Made by a program: the position numbers and the translations under genes. From positions 980,599-1,044,598 of the forward strand of contig NZ_KB890761.1 of assembly GCF_000373265.1 (NCBI RefSeq): DNA of 64,000 nucleotides, given 5' to 3'. Under the pieces are notes generated by a model, which searched no databases, was not told the origin of the DNA, and saw only the letters and a list, made by a program, of their open reading frames with translations. Below, piece by piece: positions 54,456 through 62,548 of this stretch. Every line of letters begins with the position of its first letter. Within the stretch, counting starts at the first letter, position 1. Source of the stretch: Pontibacter roseus DSM 17521 (GTDB taxonomy: Bacteria > Bacteroidota > Bacteroidia > Cytophagales > Hymenobacteraceae).

Positions 54456-55913
54456 ATGCGAAAAACTCTAACAAAACTAAGTACAATTGCTTTCGCGCTT
54501 GTATTCCTGCTGTCAGCAAGTACAGCCGTACTTGCGCAGAACGCGGACCAGCGAACGAACCTGCAGATATATGGAAGTGCCCTCCAGTACAAAGGTGACC
54601 TAGGTAACCAGTGGTGGAACGAGAAAATGGGCTGGGGAGGCGGCGTATCGCTGAACCGATACCTGAGCCCGTCTTTCGATGCAGGTTTGAACCTGAGCTA
54701 CGGCAACTCTGAGTTCAGCAACAGCTTCCCGAACACCATGAACACCAAAATAGGTATGGCAACGGTAGGACTGAAGCTGAAGATGAATGGCAACATCCTG
54801 AAGGAAGATGCTTTCATCGGCCCATACCTGACTGTAGGTGGTGGTGCTCACTTCGTGCGACCTGAAGGCAACTCCCCAACCGGTGCCTACGAAGACAACT
54901 TCATTGCAGGTGTTGGTTTTGGTGGTGCAGGTATCCGTTTCAGATTCTCTGACAACATCAGCCTGTTCGTGCAGACTACTGCGCACTTCACCAGCAACGA
55001 CAAGTACGACAACATCGAGTCTAACATCAACGACCGTTTCCTGCAGCACAACATCGGCCTTGGCTTCAACCTGGGCAAAGGTGCTGACACAGACGCTGAC
55101 GGTGTTCCAGACAGAAGAGACAAGTGCCCAGACACTCCGACTGGCGTGCAGGTTGACAAAGACGGTTGCCCAATCGACACAGACGGTGACGGCGTAGCCG
55201 ATTACCAGGACGAGTGCCCAACTGAGGCTGGTGTAGCCAACCTAGGTGGTTGCCCTGACCGTGACAACGACGGCGTGGCTGACAAAGATGACCAGTGCCC
55301 AGATGAGGCCGGTACTGCTGCCACACAAGGTTGCCCAGATTCTGACGGTGACGGTGTAGCTGACAAAGACGACAAGTGCCCTGACACGCCATCTGGCACG
55401 CAGGTAGGTGCAGACGGTTGCCCAGTTGACTCTGACGGTGACGGCGTTCCAGATAACGAAGATGCATGCCCTAACTCTCCAGGTACTGCCGAGACCAAAG
55501 GTTGCCCTGAGTTGGATGAGCGCACTAAAGCCCTCATCGAAGAGAAAGTTCGCTTCGAGTTTGACCAGGCTCGTGTACAGGATGGTTACCGTCAGCTGCT
55601 TGACAGCATCGTGGTAGCCCTTGAGAAATACCCTGACCACGTACTGCTCATCAAAGGTCACGCTGACCACATCGGTTCAGAAGAGTACAACCAAGCACTT
55701 TCTGAGCAGAGAGCGCAGGCTGTGAAAGACTATCTGATTGAGCGTGGTGTACAGAACCCAGACAGACTGGTGACTAGAGGCTACGGCGAGACGCAGCCAA
55801 TGGTACAAGTAAATACCAGACTCTCTAAAGCCAGAACAGCAGCAGCCCGTGCCCAAAACCGACGTGTCGGATTTGAGATGAACACGCCGGACATGCAGCT
55901 GAACATGGAATAA
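54456..55913 (+). CDS. OmpA-family outer-membrane protein with TSP type-3 repeats
   Basis: A 485-residue protein. The start is the ATG at 54456, giving a basic signal peptide (MRKTLTKLSTIAFALVFLLS ending VLAQ). Residues about 30-220 form an 8-stranded-type barrel (YGSALQYKGDLGNQWWNEKM, LGFNLGKG). A set of Ca-binding thrombospondin type-3 repeats follows (DADGVPDRRDKCPDTP, DTDGDGVADYQDECP and three more). The C-terminal OmpA domain (about 365-485) binds peptidoglycan (VRFEFDQARV, LLIKGHADHIGSEEYNQAL). It is likely one of the main outer-membrane proteins. A perfect terminator follows. Confidence 0.95.
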   Translation: MRKTLTKLSTIAFALVFLLSASTAVLAQNADQRTNLQIYGSALQYKGDLGNQWWNEKMGWGGGVSLNRYLSPSFDAGLNLSYGNSEFSNSFPNTMNTKIGMATVGLKLKMNGNILKEDAFIGPYLTVGGGAHFVRPEGNSPTGAYEDNFIAGVGFGGAGIRFRFSDNISLFVQTTAHFTSNDKYDNIESNINDRFLQHNIGLGFNLGKGADTDADGVPDRRDKCPDTPTGVQVDKDGCPIDTDGDGVADYQDECPTEAGVANLGGCPDRDNDGVADKDDQCPDEAGTAATQGCPDSDGDGVADKDDKCPDTPSGTQVGADGCPVDSDGDGVPDNEDACPNSPGTAETKGCPELDERTKALIEEKVRFEFDQARVQDGYRQLLDSIVVALEKYPDHVLLIKGHADHIGSEEYNQALSEQRAQAVKDYLIERGVQNPDRLVTRGYGETQPMVQVNTRLSKARTAAARAQNRRVGFEMNTPDMQLNME

Positions 55914-55937
55914 AAAGCGGAATAAGGTAAAGCGTTG

Positions 55938-55971
55938 AAAAGGCGCCGCAGAGCAATCTGCGGCGCCTTTT
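55938..55971 (+). terminator. Terminator of the OmpA gene
   Basis: AAAAGGCGCCGCAGA and its perfect complement flank GCAA, and the right arm ends in TTTT. A GGTATAG copy starts 12 bases later at 55983. Confidence 0.92.
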
Positions 55972-56177
55972 GCGTTTTATAAGGTATAGCGGTAAATGAA
56001 TACTTTCAGTTGCTGTTGGCTGTCGCTATACGCTGACGGGTTGCCTTTCCATGGCTACTGTCGTTCTTGGCGTCTTTTTGCCTACTTTTCATAGGTGCTG
56101 CCTGTGCGCTCCAGCCACGGGTGATGCCCCTCTGTTCTGTACCCACCCCTGACCCTCCCGAGAGGGGAGTTTTATTT

Positions 56178-56385
56178 CTGTCATTCCGATGAAAGGAGGA
56201 ATCTATTACCATACCTGCCGCACATCCAGGGCCAGCGCGGATGCGGCTTTTCTTAGAGCGGCAAGGAAGGGGACTGAGGAAAACGCCAGGTGCAGGCAGG
56301 CTTAGAATGTCTCACCGCCGGTTCCCGACGCGCTCGCACCGGCGGCAGGCGGCGTAACAGATTCCTCCTTTCATCGGAATGACAG
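56178..56385. repeat. Intergenic element with 27-bp perfect terminal inverted repeats
   Basis: CTGTCATTCCGATGAAAGGAGGAATCT (27 bases at 56178-56204) returns as its exact complement at 56359-56385. The 154 bases between contain a second hairpin (CCGCCGGT / ACCGGCGG near 56317-56345). The CTGTCATTCCGA...GAGGAATCT core is a recurrent intergenic repeat of Bacteroidota and other phyla. There is no coding sequence. It behaves like a REP/MITE-type element sitting between ompA and pyrB. Confidence 0.75.
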
Positions 56386-56496
56386 CAACGTGTGTGGGGA
56401 TGATGGGAAAAGGGATTAAGAGCGACAGGAGCGTGAGCAGGTATAACAGGTGAAGGCAGCTGCTTCGAAGCAACAGAGAAACAGAAGCTATACCTT

Positions 56497-57420
56497 CTAC
56501 TGCTTCGAAGCGAGCAGGTATAGCACTGCCATACGGATGGCTACACCGTTTTCTACTTGGTTCAGGATGATGGAATGGTGGGAATCAGCGGCGTCGGAGC
56601 TCAGTTCTACACCGCGGTTGATGGGGCCGGGGTGCATGAGCACAATCTCCTTGTCCAGGCTGTCGAGCATCTTCTTATCAATGCCGTAGTAGAGAGTGTA
56701 TTCCCGCAGGGAAGGGAAGTATTTCATCTGCTGGCGTTCCAGCTGTATGCGCAGCACGTTGGCCACATCGCACCACTGCAGCGCTTTGCGCACGTCCAAT
56801 TCCACCAGCACGCCAAGCTCCCGGATGTGCTTTGGCAGCAGCGTGACAGGACCGCACACCATTACCTCAGCCCCGAGCTTCTGCAGCGCGAAGATGTTGG
56901 AGAGCGCCACGCGCGAGTGCAGGATATCGCCTACAATCACCACCTTTTTGCCAGCCACTTCGCCCAACCTCTCCCGGATAGAGAACGAGTCAAGTAGGGC
57001 CTGTGTCGGGTGCTCGTGGGTGCCGTCGCCGGCGTTCACGATGTTGGCGTTGATGTGGTTTGACAGGAAGTGCGGCGCTCCGGGGCTGGAGTGGCGCATC
57101 ACAATCATATCCACTTTCATGGCCAGGATGTTGTTCACGGTGTCGAGCAGGGTCTCGCCCTTCTTCACAGAGCTGCTGCTGGAGGAGAAGTTGATGACGT
57201 CGGCTGACAGCCTTTTTTCGGCTAGCTCAAAAGAGAGGCGCGTACGGGTGGAGTTCTCGAAGAAGACGTTGGCAATGGTGATGTCACGCAGCGAGGGCAC
57301 TTTCTTGATGGGCCGGTTCAGAACATCTTTGAAGTTGTCAGCCGTCTCGAAGATAAGCTGAATGTCTTGTGGCGTGATGTCTTTGATACCGAGTAGATGC
57401 CGGACGCTGAGCTCTTGCAT
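56497..57420 (-). CDS. pyrB: Aspartate carbamoyltransferase, catalytic subunit
   Basis: A 307-residue enzyme that makes N-carbamoyl-aspartate from carbamoyl phosphate and aspartate, the committed step of pyrimidine synthesis. Signatures: FFENSTRTRLSFELAEKR (STRTR at 57-61) for carbamoyl phosphate, GDGTHEHPTQALLD (HPTQ at 137-140), and MHPGPINRGVE near the end. It lies 10 bases after pyrR in one operon. No pyrI regulatory subunit is adjacent. Confidence 0.96.
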   Translation of the reverse strand: MQELSVRHLLGIKDITPQDIQLIFETADNFKDVLNRPIKKVPSLRDITIANVFFENSTRTRLSFELAEKRLSADVINFSSSSSSVKKGETLLDTVNNILAMKVDMIVMRHSSPGAPHFLSNHINANIVNAGDGTHEHPTQALLDSFSIRERLGEVAGKKVVIVGDILHSRVALSNIFALQKLGAEVMVCGPVTLLPKHIRELGVLVELDVRKALQWCDVANVLRIQLERQQMKYFPSLREYTLYYGIDKKMLDSLDKEIVLMHPGPINRGVELSSDAADSHHSIILNQVENGVAIRMAVLYLLASKQ

Positions 57421-57429
57421 GTGTGGTCT

Positions 57430-57978
57430 TTATTCTTCGTTTTTGGTTACTAACCAGATGTTGTCTTCCTGCGTTTCCTGGCCGCTCCACTCCACAAGCA
57501 CCCGCTGCGACTGCAGGGAGTTGACGCGGCGGCCTACATAGGTCGGCTCAATGGGGAGGTGGCGGCTGTAGAGGCGGTCTATCAGCACCAGCAGCTCCAC
57601 GTTGGCGGGCCTCCCAAAGGATATCATGGCATCCATGGCGGCTCTCACGGAACGGCCTGTGTACAGCACGTCATCCACCAGAATCACCCGCTTGCCTTCA
57701 ATCAAAAAGTCGATGTGCGTGGCATTGGCTGCCAGCGGTGTCTCTCTTCTTCGGAAGTCGTCGCGGTGGAAGGTGGTGTCGAGGTAGCCCGTAGGTATAG
57801 TAGTGCCTAGGATGGAGGCCAGCGTGCTCTGAAGGCGCTGGGCCACTTGGCGGCCGCGCGGCTGCAGACCAATGATGACAGAATCAGAAAAGTTGCCGTG
57901 GTTCTCGATAAGCTGGTGGCAAAGGCGCATCACCATAATCTCAAGCAACTGGTGGTTTACGATGAGTCTTTTCTGCAT
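57430..57978 (-). CDS. pyrR: PyrR: pyrimidine operon regulator / uracil phosphoribosyltransferase
   Basis: A 182-residue PRTase-fold protein. The PRPP loop VILVDDVLYTGRSVRAAMDA and SVIIGLQPRGRQVAQRL identify PyrR, which binds pyr mRNA in Gram-positives and also has UPRTase activity. I chose the ATG at 57978 because the TATATTTG promoter element (57997-58004) would place the transcript start near 57990, downstream of the earlier ATG at 57999. It is the first gene of pyrR-pyrB. The leader is too short for attenuation, so regulation may differ from the Bacillus model. Confidence 0.92.
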   Translation of the reverse strand: MQKRLIVNHQLLEIMVMRLCHQLIENHGNFSDSVIIGLQPRGRQVAQRLQSTLASILGTTIPTGYLDTTFHRDDFRRRETPLAANATHIDFLIEGKRVILVDDVLYTGRSVRAAMDAMISFGRPANVELLVLIDRLYSRHLPIEPTYVGRRVNSLQSQRVLVEWSGQETQEDNIWLVTKNEE

Positions 57979-57996
57979 GGCCGGAAGTCTTGGTTG

Positions 57997-58028
57997 CAAA
58001 TATAGAGAGTTCAGCTAAAGAAGAGCAA
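57997..58028 (-). promoter_or_regulatory. Promoter of pyrR-pyrB
   Basis: On the minus strand TTG (58028-58026), 21 bases, then TATATTTG (58004-57997), an exact TAnnTTTG match. It leaves a leader of only about 12 bases before the chosen pyrR start. Confidence 0.5.
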
Positions 58029-58051
58029 ATTAATGTTGAATTGTTGGGCTG

Positions 58052-59530
58052 TCAGAAGCTCACCTTGGTGATGTAGAACACCGTGCGGTTTGAGCCCTTG
58101 GCTGACTTGATGCGCTGGAAACCGTAGGCTGCGAAATGCTCGCCGTACCACTTCACTATACTGTCATATTCTGTAAAGGTAATTTTCTCGCCCTCTTCAT
58201 AGGGCAGCAGCTCTACGGTTGTCTCCTCGTCATTGAACCTGTCCTGCTCCATGGCGCGGTAGTGGATGGTGCCTTCTTCGGAATAGGCTACGACTACCCG
58301 CCCATCGGGCAGGTTGCTGACCTCCACGGCGTGTACCAGTTCTTCGGTGGCAAGGTCCTTAAGCTTGAAGATGTTGTCCCAGAGCAGGATGCCGTCCCGG
58401 TCAAAGCCGAGGGCCAGCACATGGGTGCGTTTGTAAGCAGTGGCGGGCCGGTTGGCACTCCGGATGCGTGGGTCCAGATAACTGCTGCCGCTGCGGTACT
58501 GCGGGAAGTATACCTCCGCCGCCAGCACGTATCCGGTAGGCGTGGTGATGAGGTCGTGCAGCAGCATACGGTAGCGCTGCGTCGGTTCTTTCCCTTCGGC
58601 TACGCGGGCATTCTCCCGATTACGGGCACGCGCCTCGCGACGGGGCTTCATGTACTTGAAGAAGTTTTGGAGCTGCAGGAAGGAATAGAACTGCCCATCC
58701 ACCACCTGGGAGGCGACAGGGGCAGAGAAGAAGCCCTGCACGTAGCGCAAATCGCGGGAGCCGTAGGTGCCGAAGAGCAGCTTGTTGAGCGTGTCGCCGG
58801 GTGTGACCTCGGCGTTGAGCAGGCTCCGGTTATCCTGCTGCAGGATGAAGTAGTTCCGGATGAGTTTGCCGCTGGAGTCAAAGCTTTTCACCTGCAGGCG
58901 CGCAATGCGGCCGTTGCTCTCTGTCAGTACCACATCGGCACGCCCGTACGCGGGGTCTACCAACAGGTCTGAAAAGGTGGATTCGCTGCCGTACACGGCA
59001 GGCAGTATGACGGGCTTCTCCTTGTTCGGGTTCAGGTATAGCAGAGCCGGTTTCTGGTCTATGTCGTTGTCTGTGATGAGGAAGTAATTGCCGTGCAGCA
59101 CATTGAACTCATAGACGTACTCCACCTTCTCGAGCGTGTGCTCTGTCAGCTGCACCTTGCCGTTGCTCAGGTTGATGCGCAGGAACAGGAACTGCTCTGC
59201 TTTGGGGGCTTTGAACACCATGTAGGTGAAAGGGGCCTCCGAGAAATAACGCAGGTATTCGGTTTCGGGCTTCAGGTCCAGGTCGGTACTCCATACCCGC
59301 TCCAGGTTGGCGTCATACTTCTCTATCCTGAAGGTGGCATCGGTGAGCCAGGAGGTATACTTTTTACTGTAGACCAGTAGGCTGCTGTCGGGCAAAGGCA
59401 GTACTTCCAGGTAGCTCGTCTCGGCTTCGTGCTCCAACTCCAGGCGCACAGGCTGTTTCGGGGCTTGTGCCCAAAGCAGGGCAGGCGCTAAGGAAAGCAG
59501 GCAGAGCAACAAGAGCTTTGTGTACGGCAT
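58052..59530 (-). CDS. Secreted propeller-like protein of unknown function
   Basis: A 492-residue protein with signal peptide MPYTKLLLLCLLSLAPALLW, ending AQ. The body consists of repeated short beta-strand units with acidic turns (RIEKYDANLERVWSTDLDLK, HVLALGFDRDGILLWDNIFK, SNLPDGRVVVAYSEEGTIHY), which suggests a beta-propeller. No sorting domain, lipobox or catalytic motif is visible. It lies upstream of pyrR but is separated from it by a promoter. Function is not known. Confidence 0.75.
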   Translation of the reverse strand: MPYTKLLLLCLLSLAPALLWAQAPKQPVRLELEHEAETSYLEVLPLPDSSLLVYSKKYTSWLTDATFRIEKYDANLERVWSTDLDLKPETEYLRYFSEAPFTYMVFKAPKAEQFLFLRINLSNGKVQLTEHTLEKVEYVYEFNVLHGNYFLITDNDIDQKPALLYLNPNKEKPVILPAVYGSESTFSDLLVDPAYGRADVVLTESNGRIARLQVKSFDSSGKLIRNYFILQQDNRSLLNAEVTPGDTLNKLLFGTYGSRDLRYVQGFFSAPVASQVVDGQFYSFLQLQNFFKYMKPRREARARNRENARVAEGKEPTQRYRMLLHDLITTPTGYVLAAEVYFPQYRSGSSYLDPRIRSANRPATAYKRTHVLALGFDRDGILLWDNIFKLKDLATEELVHAVEVSNLPDGRVVVAYSEEGTIHYRAMEQDRFNDEETTVELLPYEEGEKITFTEYDSIVKWYGEHFAAYGFQRIKSAKGSNRTVFYITKVSF

Positions 59531-59635
59531 AGTCCAAAAATGCTAGCAGGAGACAGAAAAGTATAAGGCAGTGACTTTTGCTTTGTACTCTTTTTTCATG
59601 CCTAGTGTTGTGCCGTGCCCCCGGCGGCGTTCCTG

Positions 59636-60040
59636 TTAATTGCCCAGCGCCAGCAGCACGTCAAATTCCTCGGCCTTGAGGGGCATGACCGAGAGACGGG
59701 ATTGGCGGAGCAGCGCGATATTCTCCAGGCGCGGGTCCTTCTTGATTTGGTCCAGTGTTACGGCATCCTTGAAGTCACGAACCGGGACCAGGTCCACGGC
59801 CACCCACTTGGCATCGTCGGCAGTAGGGTCGGGGTAGGCAGGTTTGTCTACTTTGGCCATACCTACTATGGCTTTCTCAGATACGCTATGGTAGAACAGC
59901 ACCAGGTCACCGGGCTGCATCTGCTGCAGGTTGTTGCGGGCCTGGAAGTTGCGGACGCCATCCCAGCATACGCGGCCCTCTTTCACGAATCTTGTCCAGG
60001 AGTAGGTCTCAGGTTCTGATTTAACTAACCAGTATTGCAT
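59636..60040 (-). CDS. EVE-domain protein (thymocyte nuclear protein 1 family)
   Basis: A 134-residue single EVE domain: MQYWLVKSEPETYSWTRF, then WDGVRNFQARNNLQQMQPGD, LVLFYHSVSEKAIVGMAKV, and PRLENIALLRQSRLSVMPL. EVE has a PUA-like fold that reads modified bases, and in bacteria it may bind modified DNA or tRNA. Here it stands among housekeeping genes, 31 kb from the restriction locus, so a link to restriction is not supported. Confidence 0.9.
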   Translation of the reverse strand: MQYWLVKSEPETYSWTRFVKEGRVCWDGVRNFQARNNLQQMQPGDLVLFYHSVSEKAIVGMAKVDKPAYPDPTADDAKWVAVDLVPVRDFKDAVTLDQIKKDPRLENIALLRQSRLSVMPLKAEEFDVLLALGN

Positions 60041-60073
60041 GTTGTAATTGAAGTGATGTAAACGTAAAGGGAA

Positions 60074-60274
60074 TCAGCGCTGCTGTCTGGCGCGCCTTCT
60101 TTTCAGGTAACGAGCCAATTCGCCCACCAGGAGGCCGAAGAGCAGGCCGCTCAGCAGCCCCGCCAACAGGCTATAGTCGGTTTCAGCGAGTGCCAAGTAG
60201 ACAAGTGCTGCCAGCAAGGCCAGATAGATGGCTACGCGCGCCGCTACAGGTATTCTTGCAATGATATCCTTCAT
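60074..60274 (-). CDS. Small two-helix membrane protein
   Basis: A 66-residue protein with two hydrophobic helices (VAIYLALLAALVYLALA and SLLAGLLSGLLFGLLVG) and a strongly basic tail (RYLKRRRARQQR) that fixes the C-terminus in the cytoplasm. It lies between the lipoprotein-like gene and the EVE gene on the same strand with 10- and 33-base gaps, so it probably belongs to a small operon. No family recognised. Confidence 0.6.
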   Translation of the reverse strand: MKDIIARIPVAARVAIYLALLAALVYLALAETDYSLLAGLLSGLLFGLLVGELARYLKRRRARQQR

Positions 60275-60284
60275 CAGGTATGGC

Positions 60285-60683
60285 TTATTCTTTAACGTCA
60301 GGCGTCACCCGCACTTTCAGCACATTGTCCTTGAGTGACACGATTTCCATACTGTAGCGCTGCTCGGGGTGGCCGTTTCCCTGAATGTGCACCTGTATGG
60401 TGTTCTTGTCCTTGTACTCCCACAGGCCGAGTTGCTCTTCCAGGCCATCGGTAGGAGCTATTACATACTGCTTGGCTACGCCTTCGCGCTCCAGCACAAA
60501 GCCGGTCCGGCCTCTGGATGGAGGAAAGTCGAAGGAGTTGGGGCGGTATACCATGATGTTATCCTCATCCTCCTCGTAGGAATGGAGCCAGGTCTGGCCC
60601 AGGAGTTCGGCCTCCGCTTTCTTTCGGCAGGTGTTGGCCAGCAAGAGCAGGCACAAGATGCAAAGCAACGAAATCTGTTTCAT
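60285..60683 (-). CDS. Small exported protein, possible lipoprotein
   Basis: A 132-residue protein; the ATG at 60683 gives a hydrophobic start MKQISLLCILCLLLLANTC. The Cys could be lipidated, though the residues before it (ANT) are atypical for a lipobox. The rest is a short beta-rich domain (YRPNSFDFPPSRGRTGFVLE, GLWEYKDKNTIQVHIQG, MEIVSLKDNVLKVRVTP), similar in style to lipocalin-like periplasmic proteins. It is first in a run of three small leftward genes. Confidence 0.65.
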   Translation of the reverse strand: MKQISLLCILCLLLLANTCRKKAEAELLGQTWLHSYEEDEDNIMVYRPNSFDFPPSRGRTGFVLEREGVAKQYVIAPTDGLEEQLGLWEYKDKNTIQVHIQGNGHPEQRYSMEIVSLKDNVLKVRVTPDVKE

Positions 60684-60813
60684 AGACGAATGTATAGTGC
60701 CATGCCAGCTTGGGCAAATGGTATGGCTAAGATAGGTATTTCCTGATTTATATAGAAGCCCTTGAATATAAATGGTGGCAGACACCCGTGTGCTGATGGT
60801 GTCCGGTTTTTTC

Positions 60814-60821
60814 TATCTTTG
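60814..60821 (+). promoter_or_regulatory. -7 element upstream of polX
   Basis: TATCTTTG matches TAnnTTTG exactly and lies 21 bases before the TTG start, implying a very short leader. No TTG at -33 spacing was found. Confidence 0.45.
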
Positions 60822-60841
60822 TAACCATACGACAAATAGCC

Positions 60842-62545
60842 TTGGAAAATAAGAAGATAATCAAGCTTTTTAAGCTGGCGGCCGAGCTGATGGAGCTGCA
60901 CGACGAGAACCCCTTCAAGGTGCGCTCTTATGTGAATGCGGTGTCGGCGCTGGAACTGGTGGAGGAGCCTCTGGCTGTGAAGAGCCAGGCCGAGCTGGAA
61001 GGTATAGGCGGCGTGGGCAAGAGCATCGCCGCCCGCATTGTGGAGATACAGGAAACAGGTTCTTTCACAGAGTTGGACCAGCTGGTATCGGTGACGCCGC
61101 CGGGCGTGGTGGAGATGCTGCGCATCAAAGGCATAGGTCCCAAAAAGGTGCGCACGCTCTGGAAGGAGCTAGGAACCGAGACGGTGGAAGAACTGCTGGA
61201 CGCTTGCGAGCAGGACCGCGTGAGCAAGCTGAAAGGCTTCGGCGTCAAGACGCAGGAGAACATCCGGCAAGCGCTGCTCTTCACGCAGCAGAACCGCGGT
61301 AAGCTGCTGTACGCGGAGGCGGAGGCCTCGGCGCAGGAGCTGCTGGAGCGGGTGCAGCAGGCGCTGCCACAGGCCCAGGTGGAGCTGGCTGGCGATGTGC
61401 GCCGCAAGCTGGAGATTGTGGAGACGCTGGAACTGGTGATAGGTACCGACGCGCCCACGGAGGCCGAGGCCGCATTGAATGGACTGGACGTGCTGCAGCA
61501 GGACGAAACCAAGTCTGGCCCCAAGGTATGGCGCGGGAAGCACAGCCTGAGCGGGCTGATTACGGAAATAAGGCTTGTTAGTCCGGAGTGCTTTGCCAAC
61601 GAACTCTTCGTGCGCTCATCTGCAGTAGGGCACCTGGGCAAGGTGTTTGCCGCCGGCAAGAGCATGCTGGCTGTCGTGCGGGAGGCGAACCATATCTCCG
61701 AAGAAGACATCTACGCCTCGGCAGGTATGGCCTACGTGGCGCCGGAACTGCGCGAGGGAACTAACGAGCTGCAACTGGCCATGGAGAACAAGCTGCCTAC
61801 ATTGCTGGAGCTCTCTGACCTGAAAGGCATCCTGCACAACCACAGCACCTACTCCGACGGGGCGCATACCCTGGAGCAGATGGCCACCTTCTGCCGCGAC
61901 ATGGGCTACCAGTACCTCGGCATATCTGACCACTCCAAGACGGCAGCCTACGCCGGCGGCCTGCGTGAAGGCGATGTGCTGCGCCAGCAAAAAGAGATAG
62001 ACGAACTGAACCAGAAACTGGCGCCGTTCAAGATATTCAAAGGAATCGAATCCGACATTCTGGGCGATGGCTCTTTGGACTATGACGAAGATATCCTGAA
62101 GACCTTTGACTTCATCGTGGCCTCCATCCACAGCAACTTGGGTATGGACGAGCAGAAGGCGACCACCCGTTTGATTACGGCGATTGAGAATCCCTATACC
62201 ACCATGCTGGGCCACCCCACCGGCCGGCTGCTGCTGCGCCGGGAAGGCTATCCCATCAACCACAGAGCCGTGATAGATGCCTGCGCGGCCAACAACGTCG
62301 TCATCGAAATCAACTCTAACCCCTGGCGGCTCGATTTGGACTGGCGTTGGGTGTCTTACGCATTGGAGAAGGGTGTGATGCTGAGCATCAACCCCGATGC
62401 CCACCACACTAGCGGTTACGACGACATGAAGTATGGTGTGCTGGTAGGGCGCAAAGGCGGCCTGACCAAAGAGATGACATTCAACGCGAAGTCGGTGGAG
62501 GAGGTGGAGAAATACTTCAGAGAGCGGAAGGAGAAGATAAAGTAG
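60842..62545 (+). CDS. polX: PolX-family protein with degenerate polymerase site and intact PHP nuclease
   Basis: A 567-residue protein starting at a TTG. Helix-hairpin-helix DNA-binding repeats span about 50-145 (ELEGIGGVGKSIAARIVEIQ, LRIKGIGPKKVRTLW). The polymerase core is present, but the catalytic pattern GS-x-R-R plus D-x-D is here GDVRR (184-188) followed by VETLELV with Thr195 and Glu197 in place of the two Asp. The third site is TEIR with Glu242. Polymerase activity is therefore doubtful. The C-terminal PHP domain is complete: HNH at 332-334, SDH at 362-364, Glu403, His430, His458, Asp519 and His521. It is probably a repair 3'-5' exonuclease or phosphodiesterase. Three bases separate it from the GT9 gene. 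Confidence 0.93.
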   Translation: MENKKIIKLFKLAAELMELHDENPFKVRSYVNAVSALELVEEPLAVKSQAELEGIGGVGKSIAARIVEIQETGSFTELDQLVSVTPPGVVEMLRIKGIGPKKVRTLWKELGTETVEELLDACEQDRVSKLKGFGVKTQENIRQALLFTQQNRGKLLYAEAEASAQELLERVQQALPQAQVELAGDVRRKLEIVETLELVIGTDAPTEAEAALNGLDVLQQDETKSGPKVWRGKHSLSGLITEIRLVSPECFANELFVRSSAVGHLGKVFAAGKSMLAVVREANHISEEDIYASAGMAYVAPELREGTNELQLAMENKLPTLLELSDLKGILHNHSTYSDGAHTLEQMATFCRDMGYQYLGISDHSKTAAYAGGLREGDVLRQQKEIDELNQKLAPFKIFKGIESDILGDGSLDYDEDILKTFDFIVASIHSNLGMDEQKATTRLITAIENPYTTMLGHPTGRLLLRREGYPINHRAVIDACAANNVVIEINSNPWRLDLDWRWVSYALEKGVMLSINPDAHHTSGYDDMKYGVLVGRKGGLTKEMTFNAKSVEEVEKYFRERKEKIK

Positions 62546-62548
62546 CGG

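Noticed and set aside
59636..60040. EVE-domain gene as part of the restriction/defence locus
   Set aside because: It is 31 kb from the R-M operon, within a cluster of small housekeeping-type genes, so a defence link has no support here.
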